Shown: positions 37,600 through 45,660 of the stretch, in pieces
Layout of the letters: each line of letters begins with the position of its first letter
How positions within the stretch are numbered: the stretch's first letter is position 1
From: Bin87 sp965116565
Lineage (GTDB): Bacteria; Chloroflexota; Dehalococcoidia; Lucifugimonadales; UBA3495
Reading direction: 5' to 3'
Assembly (NCBI GenBank): GCA_965116565.1
Contig: OZ220699.1
Location: 1,302,001 to 1,366,000, forward strand
Length of the DNA: 64,000 nucleotides
Made by a program: the position numbers and the translations under genes
The notes under the pieces: model-generated
What the model was told of the DNA's origin: nothing
The model's input: the letters and a program-made list of their open reading frames with translations, nothing else
Database searches by the model: none

Positions 37600-38090
37600 T
37601 AGCGAATCTTTCAGTGAACATGTTCGCCCGCATAGGGGGCGGTGGCTCAATTTACGAGCAACCCAAACCGGGGTGAAGAAGACCGCGATCCGACTGACTA
37701 GCCACGACATCATGACCTCGGTGGATCTCCAACCCATAGGTCCACCGGATCCGCGTCGGTCGTCGAGATGCAATCCATATACCACGATAGCCGCAGTCAA
37801 CACTGATATGCAGGAACTCCCCGTCGACCTGTACCACCGAATGGTGCATTCCCTCGCTCACGCCGCTTGAAATGCGCAAAGCCCAGCTTGACGCGTAGTA
37901 CTTCCGCCAGCAGGAGAGAGGACTGGCGGGCCGGCCAGGTCCATCTCTTGCGGGAGGGAAGAATCGATTGCAAAAAGCCTGATGCCGGCCCTCGTCAGCG
38001 CGTCCACCGTCAGCAGTTCGCCGGTTTCGGCGAGGTTGCCACCCCGCAGGACCCGTTTTCGCTTCCACGTCTCACATTCCCACCGAAGTC
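37600..38090. other. Debris interval without an intact gene
   Basis: About 490 bp between the frameshifted relic and the suhB-like gene's upstream repeat. The only protein-like signal is a plus-strand tail LPVDLYHRMVHSLAHAA ending at TGA 37868-37870, related to the tail at 18200-18249. Nothing else could be supported. Confidence 0.4.
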
Positions 38091-38132
38091 GTCATACTGG
38101 CGCAAACCGGTATCCAGAAATCCGCGGCGCGA
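38090..38132. repeat. Repeat family D, copy 1
   Basis: CGTCATACTGGCGCAAACCG followed by GTATCCAGAAATCCG. It resembles the widespread CGTCATTCCCGCGAAAGCGG-type intergenic repeat and matches, in reverse complement, the copy at 57887-57927. Confidence 0.4.
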
Positions 38133-38236
38133 AAGGTCCGCTCGCTCCGAGTGATTCTGAAATGCCCGGTGCCGGACGGTCACCCGTCTCTCGCGGATAT
38201 TGCGATCCTTTTTGTCGTCGTCGCACAACCATCGCC

Positions 38237-38265
38237 TTGTCCACCCTCAACCCCGGTGCTAGACT
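38237..38265 (+). promoter_or_regulatory. Candidate promoter of the inositol monophosphatase gene
   Basis: TTGTCC (38237-38242), a 17-bp spacer, then TAGACT (38260-38265); four of six matches in each box. About 60 bp upstream of the ATG. Confidence 0.35.
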
Positions 38266-38324
38266 GCGCCCGCCCGCCTCGATTTCCCCCTCCGACCTCC
38301 CATACCTCACCAGGAGACCGTCCC

Positions 38325-39158
38325 ATGACCAACGCCTCCGACCAGGCCGAGTTGCCTGTTTCACGCTCCGGCCTCACCGCGTTGGCGGTGTGCGAAAACG
38401 CCGCGCGCCGGGCCGGCGAACTGGTGATGAATCGCTTCCGCACTGACGTTGAGGTCAGCCTCAAGGGGCGTGCCAACGTGGTCACTGACGCCGACTTGGC
38501 GTCCGAGCGGATCATTCTCGACTACGTTACGGATGAATACCCCGACTTCGGCATTCTCTCGGAGGAATCGGAACCGGTGGCCGGCTCGTCCTCCTACACC
38601 TGGGTGGTCGACCCAATCGACGGAACTCGCAATTTCGCCGAGGGGATCCCCCATTTCTGCATCGTCGTCGCCATCGCCAACGGCGACCAGGTCGTCGCCG
38701 GCGTCACCTACGACCCCGTCCGCGGCGAGCTATTTTCGGCCCGCCAGGGCGGCGGCGCCCACCTTGACGGCCAGTCTATCCACATTTCGGACCGTCAGAA
38801 TATCGACGAGGCAATCCTCGGTTTCGACCTCGGCTACGACTTCGACCAGGCCAAACACCTCATGGAAATGGTCTCCGGCATCTGGCCCCAGATCTCCGGC
38901 TACCGACTGATGGGTTCCAGTGCCATGAGCATCGCCTACACCGCCGCCGGCCGCATCGACCTCTACGCCCACCACAGCCTTTCCTCGTGGGATATCGCCT
39001 CCGGCATCCTCCTGGCTCAGGAGGCCGGCGCCCGCGTCCTCGACCGCGCCACCCTGCAGCCCGCCACCCTCTTCTCCCCCGGCGTCATCATCGCCCACCC
39101 GACGTTGATGGAACAGTTCCTGGCCATGACCAACGGCTACACCTGGCGCACCATGTAG
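38325..39158 (+). CDS. Inositol monophosphatase family protein
   Basis: 277 residues from ATG 38325, preceded by AGGAGA. All metal-binding motifs of the family are present: ILSEESEPV (Glu), WVVDPIDGTRNFAEGIPHF (DPIDGTxNF) and SSWDIASGILLAQEAGARV (WDxA). Mg2+-dependent phosphatase; could act on inositol-1-phosphate, histidinol phosphate or fructose-1,6-bisphosphate, which cannot be separated by sequence alone. Not in an operon with its neighbours. Confidence 0.9.
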   Translation: MTNASDQAELPVSRSGLTALAVCENAARRAGELVMNRFRTDVEVSLKGRANVVTDADLASERIILDYVTDEYPDFGILSEESEPVAGSSSYTWVVDPIDGTRNFAEGIPHFCIVVAIANGDQVVAGVTYDPVRGELFSARQGGGAHLDGQSIHISDRQNIDEAILGFDLGYDFDQAKHLMEMVSGIWPQISGYRLMGSSAMSIAYTAAGRIDLYAHHSLSSWDIASGILLAQEAGARVLDRATLQPATLFSPGVIIAHPTLMEQFLAMTNGYTWRTM

Positions 39159-39190
39159 CGCGCAACATCGGTATGCGTGCCGCCGGCGTA

Positions 39191-39304
39191 TCACCGGAAG
39201 ATGACGGTCCACCAGTCGAATAGAAAGCCCAAAGCTATGATCAGGGCGGCCGACCCGTACACCAGAGAGTAGAACACAACCCTGCGTATGACTTGGCCTT
39301 TCAT
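39191..39304 (-). CDS. 37-residue single-span membrane protein
   Basis: Encodes 37 residues, beginning MKGQVIRRVVFYSLVYG and ending FDWWTVIFR, with one hydrophobic segment (~8-30). Its ATG overlaps the TGA of the 106-residue membrane protein gene upstream as ATGA, which implies translational coupling and makes the frame unlikely to be chance. Positive N-terminus suggests the N-terminus lies in the cytoplasm. Unknown function; a likely partner of the upstream protein. Confidence 0.55.
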   Translation of the reverse strand: MKGQVIRRVVFYSLVYGSAALIIALGFLFDWWTVIFR

Positions 39305-39621
39305 TGCTTACCCTCACTATCATCAATCCCGCCCGCGTTGCGCTTGAAGAAAATCGCCATCAAACGCGCATCTACCCCGTACCACAGCTTGAACCACCAT
39401 TCGACCAGGGGAGCCAACGCCAGCACTGGGAACAATATCAGCAAAACCAGCCCAATCACGTCAATATTGTCTGAGGGGGCCAGCAAGCGAGGCGGCACTC
39501 CCAACAGCGCCAGCAACAAGCCGCCGCCCACAATTACAACGCATATGGCTGCGAACAACAACGCGGCGGCAAGTACCGAAACGAATCCGGCCAATGCATT
39601 AATGTTGAGTGGGGCGTTCAA
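39301..39621 (-). CDS. Hypothetical membrane protein
   Basis: 106 residues with two to three hydrophobic segments: ~8-34 (GFVSVLAAALLFAAICVVIV), ~34-45 and ~53-75 (VIGLVLLILFPVLALAPLV), then a WWFKLWYGVDARLMAIFF amphipathic stretch and a charged tail. No family recognised. Coupled to the 37-residue ORF. Located between, and convergent or divergent to, unrelated metabolic genes. Confidence 0.65.
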   Translation of the reverse strand: MNAPLNINALAGFVSVLAAALLFAAICVVIVGGGLLLALLGVPPRLLAPSDNIDVIGLVLLILFPVLALAPLVEWWFKLWYGVDARLMAIFFKRNAGGIDDSEGKQ

Positions 39622-39671
39622 TCCATAATCTCTTTTCGATATATGTTACATCTATTGTACAAGTGACTGCA

Positions 39672-40883
39672 TTAGTTGTACACCACCCTCGCCTCCAGCA
39701 ATTCCCGCACCTCATCCTCCGTGTACCCGTGCTCCAGCAGCACCTCCTCGCTGTGCTCACCGAGGGCCGGTCCCCGGTGCCGTATGCGACCTGGCGTAGC
39801 CGACAGCTTAACCGGCACTCCAATATTCTTCACGCGTCCCAGTTCCTCATCCTCCAGTTCCACCAGCATCTCCCGCGCCAGCACCTGCTCGTCCGAATAC
39901 ACCTGCTCCATGTCATAAATCGGACCGGCCACCACGCCCGCCGCCTCCAGATGCTCCATCCAATGCGCCGTCGTGTGCTCTGCCAGAATGCCTTCCAGCA
40001 TCTCCGCCAACTCGCCTTCCCGCGCTTTGCGGTCGTTTGGCTCCCTGTAGCGTGGGTCCTCAATCAGCTCCTCCCGCCCGATCGCGCGGCAGAACTGCTC
40101 CCATGTCGGCTGCGATGCAGCGCCGATGTTGATGTATCCGTCGCTCGTCCGCAGCGCCTGGTACGGTGCATTCACCCGGTGCGCCGACCCCAGCGGACCC
40201 GGTATCTCTCCCGTCGCGAAGTACTCCGACGACTCCCACACCGTGTACGCGATCCCCGCCTCCATCAGCGACCCATCCACCTTCTGACCCTGCCCCGTCC
40301 GCTGCGCGTGTATGTACGCGGACAGGATACCAACCGCCGTAAAACTGCCCGCCCCAATGTCCGTGATCGGCACCCCCACCTTCGCCGGCGGCCCGTCCGG
40401 GAACCCGGTGATCGACATCAACCCGCTCATCCCCTGCGCCACCAGGTCGAACCCGCCACGGTTGCGATACGGCCCAGTGCCGCCGAATCCCGAAATGCTC
40501 GCATACACCAGCTTCGGATTGATTTCCAACAACGTTTCGTAACCCAGACCCAGCCGGTCCATCACCCCAGGCCGGAAATTCTCCACCACGATGTCCGCCG
40601 TTTCCGCCATGCGCTTGAAAACCGCCTTGCCTTGGTCACCCCGCAGGTCCAGCGCAATGCTCCGTTTGTTCCGGTTCAGCGCCAGGAACCCCGCGGCGAA
40701 CCGCTCCGACAAACGCGATCCCATCCGCCGCGTGTCGTCGCCGCCCCCGGGCCGCTCGATCTTGATCACGTTCGCGCCCATGTCGGCCAGCAGCATCGTG
40801 CACATCGGCCCCGCCATGATCTGCGTCAAATCCAGTACCTTGACGCCGGCCAGCGGCCCTTGTGGATGATTGTTCTGGGTCAT
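39672..40883 (-). CDS. CaiB/BaiF (family III) CoA transferase
   Basis: 403 residues. Typical opening GPLAGVKVLDLTQIMAGPMC, then FAAGFLALNRNKRSIALDLR, ADIVVENFRPGVMDRLGLGY, ISGFGGTGPYRNRGGFDLVA, and the DIGAGSFTAVGILSAYIHAQ block, with a C-terminal GLHSxE-like region replaced by RHRGPALGEHSEEVLLE. Moves CoA between carboxylic acids through an enzyme-bound anhydride; the catalytic Asp is expected near the ITDIGAG block. Substrate not deducible. Such enzymes are very numerous in SAR202-type genomes. Confidence 0.9.
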   Translation of the reverse strand: MTQNNHPQGPLAGVKVLDLTQIMAGPMCTMLLADMGANVIKIERPGGGDDTRRMGSRLSERFAAGFLALNRNKRSIALDLRGDQGKAVFKRMAETADIVVENFRPGVMDRLGLGYETLLEINPKLVYASISGFGGTGPYRNRGGFDLVAQGMSGLMSITGFPDGPPAKVGVPITDIGAGSFTAVGILSAYIHAQRTGQGQKVDGSLMEAGIAYTVWESSEYFATGEIPGPLGSAHRVNAPYQALRTSDGYINIGAASQPTWEQFCRAIGREELIEDPRYREPNDRKAREGELAEMLEGILAEHTTAHWMEHLEAAGVVAGPIYDMEQVYSDEQVLAREMLVELEDEELGRVKNIGVPVKLSATPGRIRHRGPALGEHSEEVLLEHGYTEDEVRELLEARVVYN

Positions 40884-40900
40884 ATTTCCACCTGTCCAGG

Positions 40901-40937
40901 CCCCTCTCCCCTCCTTGGGAGAACGGTTGAGGTGCGG
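40901..40937. repeat. Repeat family B, copy 1
   Basis: CCCCTCTCCCCTCCTTGGGA followed by GAACGGTTGAGGTGCGG, an imperfect hairpin (CTCCC/GGGAG). Related copies are at 43325, 43431, 51475, 54512 and 59811; all are intergenic. Confidence 0.6.
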
Positions 40938-41030
40938 TACGTCCGCCTATGGCGGGAGGGGCAGATTGGTAATTGGTTTGACGCTCCCGACCGCAACCAG
41001 CCATAATGCCGCCCCGGCCGGAGGCGGATA

Positions 41031-41864
41031 ATGGGCGAGATTATACTCGGCGACAATCTGGATGTGTTACCAACCTTGCCCGATGGCGCCTTCCAGCTTA
41101 TCTACGTCGACCCTCCCTTCAATACCGGCAAGTCCCAGTCCCGCACCCGCATCAGAGTAACGCCCGACGCGGACGGCGACCGCACTGGCTTTCAGGGCCG
41201 CCGCTACCGCACCGAGATCGTCGGCAACAGCCAATACGCCGACCAGTTCGATGACTACATCGAGTTCCTTCTCCCCCGCATGGCAGAGGCTTACCGCCTC
41301 CTCGAAGACCAGGGCAGCCTCTTCTTCCACATCGACTACCGCGAGGTCCACTACTGCAAGGTCATGCTCGACCGGATCTTCGGCCGCGATTCCTTCATCA
41401 ACGAGATCATCTGGGCCTACGACTACGGCGGTCGGCCCAAAACCCGTTGGCCCGCCAAGCACGACAACATCCTCTGGTACGCCAAGGACCCCAAAAACTA
41501 CACCTTCAACTACGACGCCATCGACCGCATCCCCTACATGGCCCCCGGCCTCGTCGGCCCCGAAAAGGCCGCCCGCGGCAAGACCCCCACCGACGTCTGG
41601 TGGCGCACCATCGTTACCGGCAAGGAGAAAACCGGCTACGCTACCCAGAAGCCCCTGCACATCCTCAGCCGCATCGTACGCGTCCATTCCAACCCCGGCG
41701 ACCGTGTCCTCGACTTCTTCGCCGGCAGCGGCACCCTCGGCGAAGCCGCCCACCTCGAAGGCCGCGATTTCACCCTCATCGACAACAACCCCGAATCGTT
41801 CAGCATAATGCGCGATAGACTTCCATATGCAATACAAGGAGCATCTCCAATTGTCCACAACTAA
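41031..41864 (+). CDS. Orphan site-specific DNA methyltransferase (beta class)
   Basis: 277 residues, SD GGAGG. N-terminal catalytic motif YVDPPFNTGKSQ (DPPF, residues 27-30) precedes the C-terminal SAM-binding motif VLDFFAGSGTLGEAA, so the motif order is IV then I: beta class, N6-adenine or N4-cytosine. GRRYRTEIVGNSQYADQFDD may contribute to target recognition. No restriction endonuclease is adjacent, so this is an orphan methylase, perhaps regulatory or epigenetic. Its last 14 bp overlap the start of the radical SAM gene. Confidence 0.87.
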   Translation: MGEIILGDNLDVLPTLPDGAFQLIYVDPPFNTGKSQSRTRIRVTPDADGDRTGFQGRRYRTEIVGNSQYADQFDDYIEFLLPRMAEAYRLLEDQGSLFFHIDYREVHYCKVMLDRIFGRDSFINEIIWAYDYGGRPKTRWPAKHDNILWYAKDPKNYTFNYDAIDRIPYMAPGLVGPEKAARGKTPTDVWWRTIVTGKEKTGYATQKPLHILSRIVRVHSNPGDRVLDFFAGSGTLGEAAHLEGRDFTLIDNNPESFSIMRDRLPYAIQGASPIVHN

Positions 41865-43308
41865 CCATACCAAGCAGGACGCCGATTTCATCTTTCACGA
41901 ACTCACCCGGTCCATCTGCCCCGAATGCAAAACCGTCATCGATGCCCAGGTGATCATCCGCGACAACAAGGTCTACATGCGAAAACGCTGCCCCGAGCAC
42001 GGTTGGTTCGAGGGCATCATCAGTTCCGACGCCGAGATGTACGTCGGCAGCGTCCGGTTCAACAAACCCGGCACCATCCCTCTGGACTTCAGCACCGAGG
42101 TCGAAAACGGCTGCCCCCTCGACTGCGGCCTCTGCCCCGAGCACAAGCAGCACATCTGCCTCGCCCTCATCGAGGTCAACACCGCCTGCAACCTCGACTG
42201 CCCCATCTGCTTCGCCGACGCCGGCATCGGTTACAGCCTGACCCTCGAGCAGGTTGAGTCCATGCTGGATCGCTTCGTCGAAATCGAAGGCGACCCGGAG
42301 GTTGTCCAGTTCAGCGGCGGCGAACCCACCATCCACCCGGAACTCCCCCAAATGATCCAGGCCGCCAAAGATCGCGGCATTCGGCAGGTGATGATCAACA
42401 CCAACGGCGTCCGCCTCGCCCACGACGACCGGTTCCTCGACCAGATGGCCGCCCTCGATCCCGTCGTCTACTTCCAGTTCGACGGCCTGCGCGAGGAGAC
42501 CTACCTCACCATCCGCGGCGAATCCCTGCTGGACACCAAGATGCGTGCCCTCGACCGCCTCGCCGACGCCGGCATGACCGCCGTCCTCGTCGCCGCCATC
42601 GAGCGCGACGTCAACACTGATGAGGTGGGCCCGATCCTGGAGTTCGGGCTGCAACATCCCGCCGTCCGCGGCGCCGTCTTCCAGCCCGTCACCCACGTCG
42701 GACGCCACATCGAGTTCGACCCCATGACCCGCGTCACCATCCCCGACATCATCCACGGCATCGTAGACCAGACCAACGGGCGTTTCGTCCTCGAGGACTT
42801 CGTCCCCGTACCGTGCTGTTTCCCCACCTGCCAGGTCAACTCCTACCTGTTCGTTGACGGTGACCGGGTGACACCGCTCCCTCGCCTCCTCGACATCGAC
42901 CAGTACCTCGATTACATCACCAACCGCGCTCTGCCCAAGCCGCCGGATTCCGCAGCTATCCAGGCAGCTTTGGAGGGCTTGTGGTCCGCCTCTGCCGTCG
43001 CCGGCACCGAACAGACCGCCGGCCGGTTCGAGTGCGCCTGTGGACCCGGTCTCGACCTTCCCTATGAGATAAACCACCTAAAGGACCACATCTTCCAGAT
43101 CGCCATCAAGGACTTTCTCGACGCCTGGACCTTCAACGTCAAGCAGGTCATGAAGTGCTGCGTCGGCATCCTCACCCCCGACGGCCGCGCCATTCCATTC
43201 TGCTCCTACAACTCGGTCGGCTACCGCGAGCAGATCCGTGAACAACTCACCCAGCAGCAGGGTAGACACCAGGCCCGTCCCCTCTCCCTCCGTGATCGAC
43301 AAGGCTAG
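41851..43308 (+). CDS. Radical SAM protein of the MJ0619/Tes (tetraether synthase) type
   Basis: 485 residues from TTG 41851, preceded by AAGGAG with nine bases spacing (ATG 41827 is the alternative). N-terminal zinc-ribbon-like SICPECKTVIDAQ (C23, C26) with RKRCPEHGWFEG (C47), then NGCPLDCGLCPEHKQH (C88, C92, C95), then the radical SAM triad CNLDCPIC (C113, C117, C120). The C-terminal half has CCFPTCQVNSYLFVDG and CCVGILTPDGRAIPFCSYNS, extra Cys clusters. This multi-cluster layout is that of archaeal MJ0619 and the GDGT/tetraether synthase Tes, which couples lipid tails. A SAM methyltransferase and a PlsY-like acyltransferase follow. The substrate is not proven. Confidence 0.75.
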   Translation: MSTTNHTKQDADFIFHELTRSICPECKTVIDAQVIIRDNKVYMRKRCPEHGWFEGIISSDAEMYVGSVRFNKPGTIPLDFSTEVENGCPLDCGLCPEHKQHICLALIEVNTACNLDCPICFADAGIGYSLTLEQVESMLDRFVEIEGDPEVVQFSGGEPTIHPELPQMIQAAKDRGIRQVMINTNGVRLAHDDRFLDQMAALDPVVYFQFDGLREETYLTIRGESLLDTKMRALDRLADAGMTAVLVAAIERDVNTDEVGPILEFGLQHPAVRGAVFQPVTHVGRHIEFDPMTRVTIPDIIHGIVDQTNGRFVLEDFVPVPCCFPTCQVNSYLFVDGDRVTPLPRLLDIDQYLDYITNRALPKPPDSAAIQAALEGLWSASAVAGTEQTAGRFECACGPGLDLPYEINHLKDHIFQIAIKDFLDAWTFNVKQVMKCCVGILTPDGRAIPFCSYNSVGYREQIREQLTQQQGRHQARPLSLRDRQG

Positions 43309-43324
43309 GTATCTCGCTCGCGTT

Positions 43325-43358
43325 CCTTCTCCTTCGAGGGGAGAGGGTTAGGGCGAGG
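43325..43358. repeat. Repeat family B, copy 2
   Basis: CCTTCTCCTTCGAGGGGAGA followed by GGGTTAGGGCGAGG, a hairpin-capable copy just after the radical SAM gene. Confidence 0.55.
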
Positions 43359-43430
43359 ATAAATCATTTGTGCCACGCTTCTCGCTCACCGCGGGCAACC
43401 CTCCACCAATTGACCGATCCGACATAACCG

Positions 43431-43496
43431 CCTCCTCTCCCTCCATGGGAAAGGGTTGGAGCCTGCCCCGCGCCCGATGCGGGAGTGAGGGTGAAA
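43431..43496. repeat. Repeat family B, copy 3 (supplies an SD)
   Basis: Longest copy: CTCCATGGGAAAGGGTTGGA, GCGCCCGATGCGGGAG, then GTGAGGGTGAAA. Its GAGGG end lies a few bases before ATG 43502, so the repeat supplies the probable ribosome binding site of the methyltransferase. Confidence 0.55.
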
Positions 43497-43501
43497 TCCC
43501 C

Positions 43502-44293
43502 ATGCTCAACACCTACTCCGCCAAAATCTGCTGCGCCGACCTCTATTCCTCTGACCTGGCCCGCTTTATCCTCGGCGAGAGCCTGCATCCGGGCGGTCTC
43601 AGGGCAACCAACCGTCTGGGGCGCGCCATGGGCCTCCAACCCGGTTGGCGCGTCCTCGATCTGGCCTGTGGACTCGGCGCAAGCGCCACCGCCCTGTCTC
43701 GCGTGTTCCGTTGCCACGTAACCGGTCTCGACCTCGGTGCCGACGCCGCCAACACGTCCCGCCAACGAGCCTTGGATGAGCCCATACCCGCCGATGTCGC
43801 CTTCGTGCGCGGCGACGCCGAGGTGCCGCCGTTTCGCTCCGGCGCGTTCGACGCAGTCGTCATCGAGTGTGCCACCAGCCTGTTCGCAGACAAACCTGCG
43901 GCGATCGCCGACATCCACCGCCTGCTCCGACCCGGCGGCGTCCTCGGTCTCGCCGACGTCACCGTCGAACCTGACAGCCTCCCGCCCGAACTTGATGGCG
44001 CCGTCGGGATGATGCTCTGCCTCACCGAAGCCCTGCCCGCCGGCGGTTACCCCGACCTGCTTGAGTCCGGCGGTTTCGCCGTTAATGAACGCACGGACCT
44101 CTCGGCCGAAGTGCTGTCACTCCTCGCGGATTTGCGCTCCAGGCTGGCCTTTTGGAACGGTCTCGACTCAGGGGAGTCTCTCGGTGCTGCCGATTGGTCA
44201 GACTTCCCTCCCGACCTGCTCGACCGCGTTGAAGGTCTGGTGAAGCATGGGCAAATCGGATATTGGCTCTACGTTGCACACAAACCTGAATAA
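43502..44293 (+). CDS. SAM-dependent class I methyltransferase
   Basis: 263 residues from ATG 43502. Rossmann motif I is RVLDLACGLGASATALSR, motif II VTGLDLGADA, and FDAVVIECATSLF with LRPGGVLGLADVT complete the fold. The N-terminus SAKICCADLYSSD has a Cys-Cys pair, and LGESLHPGGLRATNRLG follows. Both features resemble ArsM-like/UbiE-like enzymes, but no full arsenic Cys triad is seen. Sandwiched between the Tes-like radical SAM gene and the PlsY-like gene, so a lipid or headgroup methylation is plausible, by context only. Confidence 0.78.
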   Translation: MLNTYSAKICCADLYSSDLARFILGESLHPGGLRATNRLGRAMGLQPGWRVLDLACGLGASATALSRVFRCHVTGLDLGADAANTSRQRALDEPIPADVAFVRGDAEVPPFRSGAFDAVVIECATSLFADKPAAIADIHRLLRPGGVLGLADVTVEPDSLPPELDGAVGMMLCLTEALPAGGYPDLLESGGFAVNERTDLSAEVLSLLADLRSRLAFWNGLDSGESLGAADWSDFPPDLLDRVEGLVKHGQIGYWLYVAHKPE

Positions 44294-44362
44294 ACGGTAA
44301 ACCCACCCGCGTGCTATCATGCTTGGGGTATTTCTAAGAAATTTTTGCCGGAATCTGACCAT

Positions 44363-45121
44363 ATGCTAATTGTCGACTTCGCTCCTCTGGTCACCCGCCT
44401 CCTGGCCGCTGCGCTGGTCGGTTACCTGTTGGGCAGCATTCCCTTCGCCTACTTGGTGGCTCGGTGGAAGGGCGTCGACATCTTCGCCACCGGCAGCCGT
44501 CGCGCCGGCACCGCAAACGTCTTCTGGCACGTCGGACGCCGTCGCGGCATGATGGTATTCGCCTGCGACGTGCTGAAAGGCGCAGCGGCCGTCTACGTCG
44601 CCTGGATGTTCGGCCAGCACGAACTCCTCGGTCTGGTCGCCGGCACCGCCGCCATCGCCGGGCACTGGAAGAGCGTCTTCACCGGGTTCAAAGGCGGCGA
44701 CGGCATGGTGGTCCTGGTCGGCGTGTCTCTAGCCTACCTGAACTGGTTGGTGCTGATCGGCATCGTCGTCGGCATCGTATTCGTCCTGCTGTTCCGCCGC
44801 TCCGCATTCCGCTCTTCCATCGGAATCTTCCTCGGCTACGGCGTGATGCTCGCCATAAATCAGTTCATGGGACATCGCGGATGGGAGGTCATGTTCGGCC
44901 TAACCGCGCTTGCGTTGGTCGTCATCACCCACAACATCCTTACGCACGCCGACCACAGGCCGGAAACCGTGCCCGCCGCCATCGACCCCGATCTGCTCAT
45001 CGCCGACATTCCCGAGGTCCACACCGAAGCCGCCGGCCTCAGCGAAGACGCCATCCTGCGCCAGGTCATCCCCCAGGACGACGAGAGCGAGCCCAATCGT
45101 CCATCCCACCAGGGCGACTGA
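44363..45121 (+). CDS. PlsY-like glycerol-3-phosphate acyltransferase with altered motifs
   Basis: 252 residues from ATG 44363, five to six membrane spans. Motif 1 is YLLGSIPFAYLVARWKGVDI (24-40), as in PlsY. Motif 2 reads GSRRAGTANV (44-53) instead of GSGNxGATN, and motif 3 reads GHWKSVFTGFKGGDGMVV instead of GH..P.F..FKGGKG. Thus Asn/Gly in the phosphate loop and the conserved Lys are changed. A soluble acidic C-terminal tail of ~45 residues is extra. PlsY transfers acyl from acyl-phosphate to glycerol-3-phosphate in the membrane; this paralogue may use another acyl donor or acceptor. Follows the methyltransferase gene by 69 bp. Confidence 0.72.
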   Translation: MLIVDFAPLVTRLLAAALVGYLLGSIPFAYLVARWKGVDIFATGSRRAGTANVFWHVGRRRGMMVFACDVLKGAAAVYVAWMFGQHELLGLVAGTAAIAGHWKSVFTGFKGGDGMVVLVGVSLAYLNWLVLIGIVVGIVFVLLFRRSAFRSSIGIFLGYGVMLAINQFMGHRGWEVMFGLTALALVVITHNILTHADHRPETVPAAIDPDLLIADIPEVHTEAAGLSEDAILRQVIPQDDESEPNRPSHQGD

Positions 45122-45208
45122 CCGTAAACGCGCCACAATTCCTTCCGATCTTTGACGGCCAGTTATGGATAAACTATCCTTTTCTTGAATCGAAAAGGAC
45201 TTTTTGCC

Positions 45209-45418
45209 ATGTGGGACCGGATTTTCACGATCTCGTTGGTTGCCTACTCGTTCAGTCTTGTAGTGTTCCTCCTGGGAAGCTACGTATTCGATCTGGGAAG
45301 CTATCTATTGGATCGAGATCCCATGACCATGACCGGTATCGCTCTCATGGGCGTCACCGCGGTTGCCATGGGTGTCTCAGGTTTATTTCTCGGCATGAAC
45401 CTAAACATCCGGGATTGA
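45209..45418 (+). CDS. Small two-span membrane protein
   Basis: 69 residues from ATG 45209, SD AAAAGGAC. Two hydrophobic stretches, FTISLVAYSFSLVVFLLG and MTGIALMGVTAVAMGVSGLF, separated by a polar loop DLGSYLLDRDP. No family recognised. Followed 6 bp later by a second small membrane reading frame that appears frameshifted. Confidence 0.55.
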   Translation: MWDRIFTISLVAYSFSLVVFLLGSYVFDLGSYLLDRDPMTMTGIALMGVTAVAMGVSGLFLGMNLNIRD

Positions 45419-45424
45419 TCCCGG

Positions 45425-45636
45425 ATGTCCTTTCGCGACTTTGGGAAAACCGTCGTCGCGTTCTGTATTTTGGTGGTCACCGTGTTGGGAGTGACCTTTT
45501 CGCCGTCGTAGTTCTGACGTTGGCAGACAAATTCACCATTGATAGGATTCTAAGTGTGATTGGTGCCTTTGGTTGGTTCGTCGTAGTGATTATCCAGTTG
45601 TTTCGGTATATTTTCAGATCCGCGCAGGACCATTGA
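45425..45636 (+). pseudogene. Frameshifted small membrane protein gene
   Basis: From ATG 45425 the frame reads MSFRDFGKTVVAFCILVVTV and stops at TAG 45509. One frame back, from about 45490, the sequence continues as FAVVVLTLADKFTIDRILSV and FVVVIIQLFRYIFRSAQDH to TGA 45636. A -1 shift at the T-run ACCTTTTCGCC would give a ~70-residue two-span protein. Either a mutation, a sequence error, or a programmed frameshift; nothing decides. Confidence 0.4.
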
Positions 45637-45660
45637 CGGTTGTTTCGGCATGCATCGAAA

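Noticed and set aside
39609..41006. 465-codon plus-strand frame over the CoA transferase
   Set aside because: Arg/His/Leu-rich antisense frame; the CaiB-type protein on the minus strand is conclusive.
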